From: Flavobacteriales bacterium
Lineage (GTDB): Bacteria; Bacteroidota; Bacteroidia; Flavobacteriales_F; PHOS-HE28
NCBI GenBank assembly: GCA_030584065.1
Contig: CP129489.1
Span: 2,771,497-2,835,496, forward strand
Length of the DNA: 64,000 nucleotides
Reading direction: 5' to 3'
Part shown: in pieces, positions 23,347-31,918 of the stretch
Position numbering within the stretch: position 1 is the first letter of the stretch
Layout: the number at the start of each line of letters is the position of its first letter
The notes under the pieces: model-generated
The model's database searches: none
What the model was told of the DNA's origin: nothing
What the model saw: only the letters and a program-made list of their open reading frames with translations
Position numbers and translations under genes: made by a program

Positions 23347-25707
23347 TCACTGAACCTCCACCCATGGCAGCACGAGCAAGACACGGGTCCCAACCGGCAC
23401 CGGAACAAAGGTGAAACTTGCTGGAGCCCTGCACTGCGCCGCCCATAAATCCAGCCGTTCCCTGGTGATGGAGGTGCCCAGGGATGCATGACCGCTCCCT
23501 TTGCCCTTGGCCTCTTGGCGACCTACGCCGTCGTCGTCAATGGCGATGTGCAGCGCCCCGTTGGCCCTCCATGCGGAAACCTTCAAGGTGCCCGGCCCGC
23601 TCTTTCTCGCCAAACCGTGCCAGACCGCATTCTCCACGAATGGCTGCAGCAGCATCGGAGGCACGGCTACCGCCTCCGGATCCACATCGGGCGAGACTTC
23701 GACCGTGTAGCTGAACCGGTCCTTCAAGCGCATCTGTTCCAGCTCTGCGTAAGCCGCCAGAACCTCCAATTCTCGCTTCAGAGGCACATCGTTCAGTCTG
23801 CTCATCTCAAGGACCTGCCTCATGAGCTTGGTGAACTTGGCCAGGAAACCCGCCGCTATCTCTGCTTGATTCTCCAGAATGTGCGCGTGGATGCTCGACA
23901 AGGCATTGAAAAGGAAGTGCGGATTCATCTGCGCCCTAAGCGCACGCATTTCGAGATCCATCGCCCTGCGCTCCGCACGCCTTTGGCGCCGACGACGGTC
24001 GAATCGGTAGTATGCCCAGCCTGCGAGGACGATCACCGTTGACAGGAGCGCAATGGTCAGGGCCAAGCGCTTGTTCACGGTCGCTCTTTCCTGCTCTTCC
24101 CTCCAATTCGACTCCAAGGCGCTCTGGGCCCTCTGATGGGTCAGACTGTCCTCCTGACGCGTCCTGAGGAAATCGCTTCGAATCACGTGGATAATCGAGT
24201 CCATCGCCCGATCACGCTGAATAATGAACGCACGGATACTCGAGGCCAACTCACCCATCTCATGCGCTTCCTCCAGGCGCCCCAGCTCTGTGTAGATTCC
24301 TTGGAGGAGCTCAGCACCATGCCGCTTCAAGTCCGGATCATCCACTTCGGCTGCAAGTTTGAACCCTCGCTGGCCTATTGGTTCAGCCTGAGCTGGCGCA
24401 CCACCTCTCAGAAGCCCTTCGGTGATTCCGAGGTATCCCCGGGCTTCGGTCCGTCTATCGCCAGCCGCTAGCGCCAGTTCAATGCTCCGGCGATAGAGCT
24501 CTGCAGCCCCCCCGCACTCCTCGATTCGCCGACACATGTCACCCATGCCTGCCAGGGCTATGCCCTCCAGATCAGCTCTTCCGATGGTGCGTGCCTTCAG
24601 TCGCGCACTATCCAGAGCGGCAAACGCCTCTTCGTGCTCTCCCCGATTCCCAAGCAACTCCCCGATGCGCAACAAGGCCACGCACTCACCCGAGTCGGAG
24701 CGCACGGCCCGGAAAAGCGCATAGGACCGCTCGAACGATGTCAGCGCCATGTCCGGTTCGCGAATAAGCTGCCAGGCCTCTCCCATCTCGAACTCATCAC
24801 GCGCCTGAATAGCCCCGCCCACCCTGCGGACAGGCTGAGCAAGCCGCAGTCGGCGTCGGGCAATCATCGCGGTGTCCACTCCCATCACGGCCAATGCTGC
24901 TGCTCCTTCGTTCGCATAGAGCACCTGAACTGGCGCTATCGGCTCCAGATGCACTGCATCTCTCAACGTGTCGACAACCCGGTCACGAGGTGGCGTGTGT
25001 GCCGTGCTCGCCTCGCCCGAGCCACCCTGCGGCACTTCAATGGCTGTTCTGGCCGGACTCGTCGGAACAGCCACGGGCTCGTTTACCGGCGTCCGGTCTC
25101 CAGGTGGCATCTCGGCGTTTGAATCTGTTTGGGACCGGGCCGAACATTTGGCGATGAAGCCATAGCGAACGGTCGGCGCTCCCTTGTACTCTCTTGCAGT
25201 TTGGCCGGCCCATTCAGCTTCAGCTAAATGACCAGTCTCAGTGAACAACGCTGACATAGCCGTTAAGGCATCACGCGCTCCAGGATTGAAGCCCAACCGC
25301 TTGAACTCAGAAAACGCCTGGTCATAGCGCTCCATAGCCTTCACCGTCTCCCCTGCTTGATGCGAAAGACAACCCATGTTGAGAATGGCGGTGGCTTGAA
25401 TCCGACGATAGACCGCCTTCTGGACGCGCATCTGCGCCACCGTTCCGGGTATGGTGCTTGAAAGTGCATGCGTAGCGATTCGCAGCGCCTCGTCACACAG
25501 ATGCTTCACGCTGTCCGGTCTTGCATCTTGTATCGCCACCGCCAGGAGCAAGGTCGCTTGCGCCTTTGTCGTGTCATGCGGCGCCATTCGGATCAGCGCC
25601 CTCAATCCATCGGCATTCGCAGGGTATTGCGCGCTCACTTTCGTGGCCGCCACGAGGAGCAACACCTTCACGATAGAACCAGCAAGAGGGAATACAGCAC
25701 GCTTCAT
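23347..25707 (-). CDS. Second TPR-containing LytS-type sensor histidine kinase
   Basis: Encodes 786 residues (ATG at 25707; a GTG three codons earlier is possible). It has a signal peptide, then degenerate TPRs (residues about 100-180 and 290-470) split by a Pro/Thr-rich segment near 205-255. A coiled coil and a membrane helix (LALTIALLSTVIVLAGWAYY) follow. The His_kinase H box MNPHFLFNALSSI lies near residue 594, with N box LQPFVENAVWHGL, DDDGVGR and SLGTSITRERL. It is intact, unlike the copy next to the IS. It heads the minus-strand signalling cluster that ends in a LytTR regulator. Confidence 0.93.
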   Translation of the reverse strand: MKRAVFPLAGSIVKVLLLVAATKVSAQYPANADGLRALIRMAPHDTTKAQATLLLAVAIQDARPDSVKHLCDEALRIATHALSSTIPGTVAQMRVQKAVYRRIQATAILNMGCLSHQAGETVKAMERYDQAFSEFKRLGFNPGARDALTAMSALFTETGHLAEAEWAGQTAREYKGAPTVRYGFIAKCSARSQTDSNAEMPPGDRTPVNEPVAVPTSPARTAIEVPQGGSGEASTAHTPPRDRVVDTLRDAVHLEPIAPVQVLYANEGAAALAVMGVDTAMIARRRLRLAQPVRRVGGAIQARDEFEMGEAWQLIREPDMALTSFERSYALFRAVRSDSGECVALLRIGELLGNRGEHEEAFAALDSARLKARTIGRADLEGIALAGMGDMCRRIEECGGAAELYRRSIELALAAGDRRTEARGYLGITEGLLRGGAPAQAEPIGQRGFKLAAEVDDPDLKRHGAELLQGIYTELGRLEEAHEMGELASSIRAFIIQRDRAMDSIIHVIRSDFLRTRQEDSLTHQRAQSALESNWREEQERATVNKRLALTIALLSTVIVLAGWAYYRFDRRRRQRRAERRAMDLEMRALRAQMNPHFLFNALSSIHAHILENQAEIAAGFLAKFTKLMRQVLEMSRLNDVPLKRELEVLAAYAELEQMRLKDRFSYTVEVSPDVDPEAVAVPPMLLQPFVENAVWHGLARKSGPGTLKVSAWRANGALHIAIDDDGVGRQEAKGKGSGHASLGTSITRERLDLWAAQCRAPASFTFVPVPVGTRVLLVLPWVEVQ

Positions 25708-25855
25708 TGTCGCCACGGCCTTCTAGCAGAGCTTATCGTCACTGGCACCAACCCTCCAAAAATGCAACGAATCATGATGCGGTCGGCACCATCTAATCCG
25801 TGAAGCTCTCAACCGAAGAACGGCTATGGAACTTCATGCACCACTTCTCTACTGA

Positions 25856-25891
25856 AGCGGCGCGAATGAATCCCCGTTCATGTTCGCCGCT
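25856..25891 (-). terminator. Possible hairpin after the giant PKD gene
   Basis: An imperfect stem (agcggcg with cgccgct plus an inner atgaa/ttcat pairing) lies 14 bases after the stop at 25905. No T tract follows, so this is weak. The rest of the 25717-25904 gap shows nothing. Confidence 0.3.
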
Positions 25892-25904
25892 GCGCAATCC
25901 GGCT

Positions 25905-28900
25905 TCACCGCAAAATCGTCACATGCCCCCTCATCCGCTTCGCCCCAACGAAGCCCTCCGCGCGAAGGTCGATCTGCCAGATGTACACGCCATCCTGAAC
26001 CGGTGAGCCGCCACGGGTCCCATCCCATGCATCGGATGCCTGCTCCGTTTCGTAGATCAGCTCGCCCCAGCGGTTCCAGATCGTGAGGTTGTAGTCGCGT
26101 ACAGCGAAGCCATCCAATGACGGCAGGAAGCTGTCGTTGATGCCGTCCCCGTCGGGTGTGAAGCTGTTGGGGACGTAGATGAGCAGGTCCGGATCGATGA
26201 CCACCTCCTGGTAAGCGGTGTCCAGACAGCCATGGATGCTGGTGACGATCTGCTGAATGAGGTAGGTGCCGAAGGTGGCATAGGTATGGAGCGGCTCTTG
26301 CTCGGTCGAGTAACTGCCATCCCCCATGTCGTAAGCCCACTCCACAGCCAACTGTGCCGTGTCCACCACTTGGATCTCTGGTGAAAGGATGCCGGTGCGG
26401 TTGGGACTTGGGTAGAATCCGGCGATGGGCAGCGGATGCACCGTGATCAGGTCCGAGATGGTCAGCGAGTCCTGGCAGCCATTGCCACTGGTCACGACGA
26501 GACCGATCGTGTAGACGCCGGCCGCGTTGAAGGAGTGGGTCAGTGTGGGTCCCTCGCCGGTCACCGTTCCATTGATGGACCACAGCCAGGAATTGTTCGT
26601 GTAGGGTTCCGGGATCGTGCTGACGTCGGTCAATACGAGCGGGTCGTTCACGCACAACACGGTATCGGTCGGGACGAAAGATACCTGGGGCAGTGGCCAG
26701 ATCTCCAGGGTGTCGGTGAGCAGGGTGGTGCATCCCTGGTCGCTCACGGTCTGCAGCGTGATGGGGAAGAAGCCTGCGGAGGAGAAGGTGTGCACGGCGG
26801 TGGTGCCGGAGTAGGTGGCCGGTCCTGAATCCATGGACCACTGTGTATCCGCGATGCCTCCCTGGGGTGTGCTGGATGTGCTGCTCATCGTGGTGCTCTG
26901 CCCGAAGCAGTTGGGGTCCACGACCATGCTGTTCACCGGGGCGGGGTGGATGACCAAGCTGCGTGTGGCGGTATCGGCGCAGCCGAAGGCCGAGGTCACG
27001 ATGAGCGTATCCGTATAAGCGCCCCAGCCCTGCCACGCATGCGATGGAGCCGGACCCACATCATCAAGGCCATCGCCGAAGTGCCAGACCCAGGTGTCGA
27101 TCACATCCACACCGCTGTTCCATCCGATGGTGGAGGCATCCGTGTAGAGGACCGTGTCGTACTGGCAGGCATCGTCCGACATGAAGCTGGCCACGGGCAC
27201 GGGATGGATGATCACTTCCTCGTCCAGAAAGCCCACGCATCCACGGTCCGAGGTGGCCGTGAGGGAAACCGGGATCGTATCAGGAACCGGATAGTCGAAC
27301 GGTCCCACTTGTTCACTGTCGAGCTGGCCCTGCCCGGCAATGTCCCAGGCCCAACTTTCGATGGTGCCCGAGGTGATCGTGCTCGTGTTGGTGATGGTCA
27401 GCGGCGAATAGGTGCAGACATCAGGCGCGCTGAACTGCACCTGGGGCAGTGGATGCACGGTGAGCACCGTATCATTCGTGCTGACGCACCCTTCGGTGTT
27501 CTCATAGATGTAGCGGATCCCCACCTGCTGCGCTGCGGTGGGTGCTGGGACCAAGGCTCCGGGGTCGAACAGGGCTGGAAGCAGGGTCCAGACCGTACCA
27601 TCATAGCGCGCGCTGAACGTTCCTCCGGGCAGGTCCACAAAGGGGTTCAGGTCGAACGGGTCGGCGTTGATGCAGGCATGGATGCTGTCGAAGACCACGG
27701 CCGTTGTATCGTGGATGGTGAAGGGGATCGCGAGGGTAGTGCTGCAGCCGTTCGCGTCCGTGTGCGCATACTCCACCTCGTGCGCACCACTACCAATGAC
27801 AAGCGGGTCCGGACTGTTATCAGGCGAGGGCCAGGTGAAGGTTCCTGGCGATGGGAAGACCACGGGGTCGGGCAGCGTGCCTGCGTTGATGCAGAAAGGG
27901 CCGAAGGGGTCTGCCGTGACATCGGGCAACGGGTTCACCGTGATCGCCAGAGTATCCGCATCGATGCATTGGGCGTAGCTGCTGGTGGCGATGAAGGTGC
28001 TGCTGACGGCGGGGTGCAGCCCGAATGTCCAAGGTGGTCCGGGTGTCACGGTGGCATTGGGCACGAAGGTGATGCCGTCAATGCCAAAGGGAGCAGCAGC
28101 GGTGAACTCCACCCAGGAGGTGTCCGTTTCGCAGATCAAGCTGTCATACGCGGCTTCAATGGCATAGGGCAGCACCTCAATGGGTTGGGTGCATCGAAAG
28201 AAGGCATCGCACTGGTTGGGAAAGACGACCTGGAGCGTGGGGCAATAGGTTCCGGTGTCGGTGTAGCAATGGGTCGTGATCGCCCCGGTACCGCCTGTGC
28301 CATCATCAAAATCCCAGAGATAGCTGATCCCCGCCGCCAATGGGTTGAACACCTCGAATTCAACGCAATAGGGTGCGCAGTTCACCGTATCGACCGGTAC
28401 CCAGGACCAGGGTCCGAGCACATCCCCCAGGTCCAGCAGGTCCTCCAGCGTATCAGCTGCCATACAGTTGCTCCAAGCACCGGGGCCGTTAACAATGATC
28501 TCCAGGTCATAAACTCCTGCATCCACCGTGAACGACACGGGCGGGTTCGCACTATTCGCAGGTTGGACTTGTGAAGTATCTTCTGGATAGATGTAGTGCA
28601 GGATGTACTCGTAGCTGTTCCCTGCGGTGGCGCTCGTATCGCACACCGAGATGATGTACTCGCAGCCATGCGGACTGATGATCACCTCGAATGCCGGAAC
28701 TGGCGTAAAGACCTCCACCGTCTGGCAGGTGGTGTCCGGGCAGTTGTACTGCATATCAACAACGCTCAGACACACCTCGTACAGGCCGTTCGCCATGAAC
28801 GCGTGCGCCATGTCCAAAACCCCGGGAACCGACGAACCATCCACCGTCCATGCATGGCCATTGACCCCCGCACCCGTAGCGGTGAACCCCACCTGCTGCT

Positions 28901-31703
28901 CCACGCATGGCGTGGTATCGTCCACGATGAAGGAGGCCGCTGCCGGCACAGGGAATACCACTTGCACGGTCTGGCCATCAGAGCAGGTGCCTTGATCCCC
29001 CTCCAAGCGCACCTCGAGGAAGCCGGGCGGGGCATCCAGGCAGAGCGCCTCCGCATTTGTGTTTCCCGGGATCACCACCCAAGGGCCGAATGGGTTGAGC
29101 CGGTATGACCACAGGTAGCTGTCCAAGCTGTTGTCCGCGGTCAGGTCCACACAATACGGACCACATGGGTTGGTGACCGCATAACTGAAGGTGGCGAAAT
29201 CCGGTGCCGTACTGATGGTGATCGCATCCTGGTACACGGTGGTATCCGCGCAGCCATTGATGTTCGTGGCGATCGCTGTGATCGTATAGATGTCGTCATC
29301 CTCGTAGTTCACGCATACTGGAAAAATGTCCCCGCCTTGGAAGGGAACAAGCCAGCTGGTCACTGGTGCCGGGCTATCGGTGTAGCTTACATACCAATTG
29401 ACACAATCATCGATATCGTCGGGCGGCGGTGTGCACCCCTGCGCCGTGGCCACCAGTGCGTCGCCATTGCCGAAAGCGATCTCCCATTCCACGTTGTAGG
29501 TCTCCGTGCTGCTGAACACCACGCAGAGGGGAGGGCATCCGCTGGTCGGTGTGAACTGGAGCTCCGCGCTCGGGACGTCGATGTAGACCTCGAAGCAGCG
29601 GGTGTGTGGACAGGAAGAGGTGTCCGCAATGGCCGTTAAGCATACCGTATAGGTGCCCTCGTTCGTGTAGACATGCGTGGGAGTGAGAATACCGGGCGCA
29701 TCATTCACCACGTCGCCAGTCAATTCGGTGCCGTCGCCGAAATCCCAGAACAAGCTATCGGCGAAGATCGATTGGTCGGAGAAGGATACTTCGAAGGGGG
29801 CGGTGCAGCTCTGGGTAATGGTGAAGTCAGCTACCGGCCCCCAGATGCAGATGGCGTCGGTGATGGTGGAATCGGCCATGCAACCGTCGTTGGAAATGGT
29901 CAACGTCACATCAAAGCAGCCCGTGTCGTTGTACATGTAGTTCACGGAGGGCCCTGGCGTGGTCACGGTCCAACCATCGCCGAAATCCCAGAGATACTGC
30001 GACCCATCGGGATTATCCGCTTGGAGTGAAACACCGGCACCGGCGCACAAGGCCTGTGGCACGGGCCCGAACCCCGCATCCAAGGCGGGTGATACCAGGA
30101 TGCTCTGGCAATCGGTCACCGTGCAGCCGGATGCGGTGGTCACGGTAAGGCAGATGCTGTAGTTGCCCGTGGCGCTATACGACCAGGTCGGGTTCTGTGC
30201 ATTGCTGTCCTCCCCGCCGCCATCGAAGTCCCAGGAGTAGGTGTAAGGTGCTTCGTCGGGAATGACTTCCAGATCGAACTGCGGTGCGATGGTCTGGCCC
30301 ACGCAAACACCAAAGGGAATACCGGTCACATCCAGCTCCGGCAGGTCGATCACGACATTGATCTGCTCAGTCGCGGTACAGCCCTGGTCATTGGTGACCA
30401 CCAGCTCCACCAAGCTGCTTGCGTAGAAGGCCCACGTGAGATCGGTGGTCGTGGCCTGCTGCACACCATTGACCCGCCAGCTATAGCCCAGCGTGCCACT
30501 GCCACTGGATTGGTTCGTGAACGACAGTGTTACCGGAGAGAAGCACACCGTGGTATCGCCCGGCGTGAAGGCTGCAACAAGCGGATCGAACACCTCAATG
30601 GTCAACGTGGTGTCGGCGACGCACGTGGATGAATACGCTACTTGGACGCACACCTGGTACGTACCTGCAGGGCTGAACGCGTAGCTCCAGTTCAACCCGC
30701 TGCCATCGACGTTCCCGTCGCACCCGATGTCCCATTGCACCGAACTGGGTGATGCCGGTTGGGTGCCGCCCGCCGAGAACGTGACGGGCACGCTGGCACA
30801 GGTGGGCGATGGGCTTACGCTGATATCCAGAAGGGGTGCATCGAAGATCACCACGGGGTGGCACACCTCATGGCTGCATCCGCCGCTGTTGGTCACTTCC
30901 AAGCAGGCCTCATACTCCCCGGCGATCACACCGGCGCAGAGCAGGTCCGTGGTCTCCGCGTCGCAGACCACCATGCCGGTTGCCGTATTGGTCAGTTCCC
31001 AAGAGGACGACAGGCCCTGGCCCGATCCGTTGGTCAAGGTGATGTCCAAGGGGGCTGGACAATCCAACAGGCTTACGGGACTGAACACGGCTGTCGGGTA
31101 GCTATCGCTCACGACAATGGCGATGGAATCGAGCACCGCATCCGGACAGCCGTTCGAGAAAACGGTCAGGTCGGGATAGTAGGTCCCGGCATCCGGGAAG
31201 CAGCAACTGAACCCAGGGAGCCCATTGGCGGCTTCCGCACAGGGCAGCCCTGTCCAGGTCCAGGTATCTATCTGTCCGGCAGGCGTACTGGCATCGGTGA
31301 AGGTGATGCATCCCCCTTCGCAGATCATGGTCTCCGACACGGTGAAAGAGGCCACTGGAAAGGGATTCACACAGAACAGGTCATCGATGACCGGGTAGGT
31401 GGTTCCGTTCACCGTCACGGTCGCATCCCAGCAGCCAACACCGAAGGTGGTGGTGAACGTGCAGAGGGGTCCTGGTGGTGGTGCGATATTGACCGATCCA
31501 TTCGTCAGGAACCACGTGACCGTGCTACCCGCGCCGCAGGCGACGCCATTCACTTGAAGCGTGAGGATCTCCTGACCGCAGTAAGGCGGTTGATTGTTCG
31601 GGGCAATGGTCACGTTGAACTGGCCGGCGACGCCAAGCGGAAGGAAGGCCAGGCTCCATAAGAGGAGAGCCCGCCAGCGCCTGATGTCTGTCACTTCTTT
31701 CAT
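25905..31703 (-). CDS. Giant PKD-domain protein with gliding-motility (CHU_C) C-terminal domain
   Basis: Encodes 1932 residues. After a signal peptide (RALLLWSLAFLPLGVAGQ) comes a long string of PKD/Ig-like domains marked by WDFxDG-type motifs near residues 490, 573, 657, 1134 and 1543 (WHFGDG) and YDMGDGSYS near 1792. Many domains carry paired Cys. The last 90 residues are CHU_C: VPNSFTPDGDGINDSFLPSL, IWNRWGELIYETE, WDGTRGGSPVQDGVYIWQI, the T9SS type B signal. It is most likely a surface adhesin or sheath-like fibre. It follows a hairpin terminator, so it probably has its own promoter in the AT-richer gap 31704-31876. Confidence 0.92.
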   Translation of the reverse strand: MKEVTDIRRWRALLLWSLAFLPLGVAGQFNVTIAPNNQPPYCGQEILTLQVNGVACGAGSTVTWFLTNGSVNIAPPPGPLCTFTTTFGVGCWDATVTVNGTTYPVIDDLFCVNPFPVASFTVSETMICEGGCITFTDASTPAGQIDTWTWTGLPCAEAANGLPGFSCCFPDAGTYYPDLTVFSNGCPDAVLDSIAIVVSDSYPTAVFSPVSLLDCPAPLDITLTNGSGQGLSSSWELTNTATGMVVCDAETTDLLCAGVIAGEYEACLEVTNSGGCSHEVCHPVVIFDAPLLDISVSPSPTCASVPVTFSAGGTQPASPSSVQWDIGCDGNVDGSGLNWSYAFSPAGTYQVCVQVAYSSTCVADTTLTIEVFDPLVAAFTPGDTTVCFSPVTLSFTNQSSGSGTLGYSWRVNGVQQATTTDLTWAFYASSLVELVVTNDQGCTATEQINVVIDLPELDVTGIPFGVCVGQTIAPQFDLEVIPDEAPYTYSWDFDGGGEDSNAQNPTWSYSATGNYSICLTVTTASGCTVTDCQSILVSPALDAGFGPVPQALCAGAGVSLQADNPDGSQYLWDFGDGWTVTTPGPSVNYMYNDTGCFDVTLTISNDGCMADSTITDAICIWGPVADFTITQSCTAPFEVSFSDQSIFADSLFWDFGDGTELTGDVVNDAPGILTPTHVYTNEGTYTVCLTAIADTSSCPHTRCFEVYIDVPSAELQFTPTSGCPPLCVVFSSTETYNVEWEIAFGNGDALVATAQGCTPPPDDIDDCVNWYVSYTDSPAPVTSWLVPFQGGDIFPVCVNYEDDDIYTITAIATNINGCADTTVYQDAITISTAPDFATFSYAVTNPCGPYCVDLTADNSLDSYLWSYRLNPFGPWVVIPGNTNAEALCLDAPPGFLEVRLEGDQGTCSDGQTVQVVFPVPAAASFIVDDTTPCVEQQVGFTATGAGVNGHAWTVDGSSVPGVLDMAHAFMANGLYEVCLSVVDMQYNCPDTTCQTVEVFTPVPAFEVIISPHGCEYIISVCDTSATAGNSYEYILHYIYPEDTSQVQPANSANPPVSFTVDAGVYDLEIIVNGPGAWSNCMAADTLEDLLDLGDVLGPWSWVPVDTVNCAPYCVEFEVFNPLAAGISYLWDFDDGTGGTGAITTHCYTDTGTYCPTLQVVFPNQCDAFFRCTQPIEVLPYAIEAAYDSLICETDTSWVEFTAAAPFGIDGITFVPNATVTPGPPWTFGLHPAVSSTFIATSSYAQCIDADTLAITVNPLPDVTADPFGPFCINAGTLPDPVVFPSPGTFTWPSPDNSPDPLVIGSGAHEVEYAHTDANGCSTTLAIPFTIHDTTAVVFDSIHACINADPFDLNPFVDLPGGTFSARYDGTVWTLLPALFDPGALVPAPTAAQQVGIRYIYENTEGCVSTNDTVLTVHPLPQVQFSAPDVCTYSPLTITNTSTITSGTIESWAWDIAGQGQLDSEQVGPFDYPVPDTIPVSLTATSDRGCVGFLDEEVIIHPVPVASFMSDDACQYDTVLYTDASTIGWNSGVDVIDTWVWHFGDGLDDVGPAPSHAWQGWGAYTDTLIVTSAFGCADTATRSLVIHPAPVNSMVVDPNCFGQSTTMSSTSSTPQGGIADTQWSMDSGPATYSGTTAVHTFSSAGFFPITLQTVSDQGCTTLLTDTLEIWPLPQVSFVPTDTVLCVNDPLVLTDVSTIPEPYTNNSWLWSINGTVTGEGPTLTHSFNAAGVYTIGLVVTSGNGCQDSLTISDLITVHPLPIAGFYPSPNRTGILSPEIQVVDTAQLAVEWAYDMGDGSYSTEQEPLHTYATFGTYLIQQIVTSIHGCLDTAYQEVVIDPDLLIYVPNSFTPDGDGINDSFLPSLDGFAVRDYNLTIWNRWGELIYETEQASDAWDGTRGGSPVQDGVYIWQIDLRAEGFVGAKRMRGHVTILR

Positions 31704-31876
31704 GGTCGGAACGGCGTTCGCCTTGCACTAACGGGTTCTTCCTTACTTGGACAAGTCGAGGATGAAGGATTATCAAATGTGACAATTGTGATCGAAATGA
31801 TGCTGATGAATATGGCGTTCAGGACTGTTGATCTGGATCTCATCAGATCATTGAAGCGAACGACCGGCAACGAAAG

Positions 31877-31903
31877 GGGGCTGCCGGCAAGCCCGGCAGC
31901 CCC
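31877..31903 (-). terminator. Hairpin terminator after the 762-residue T9SS protein
   Basis: A perfect 11-bp GC-rich stem (ggggctgccgg at 31877-31887 with ccggcagcccc at 31893-31903), 15 bases after the stop at 31919 and followed on the minus strand by CTTTCGTTG. It is probably the end of the operon that starts at 37263. Confidence 0.65.
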
Positions 31904-31918
31904 ATTCGGAATGATGTT

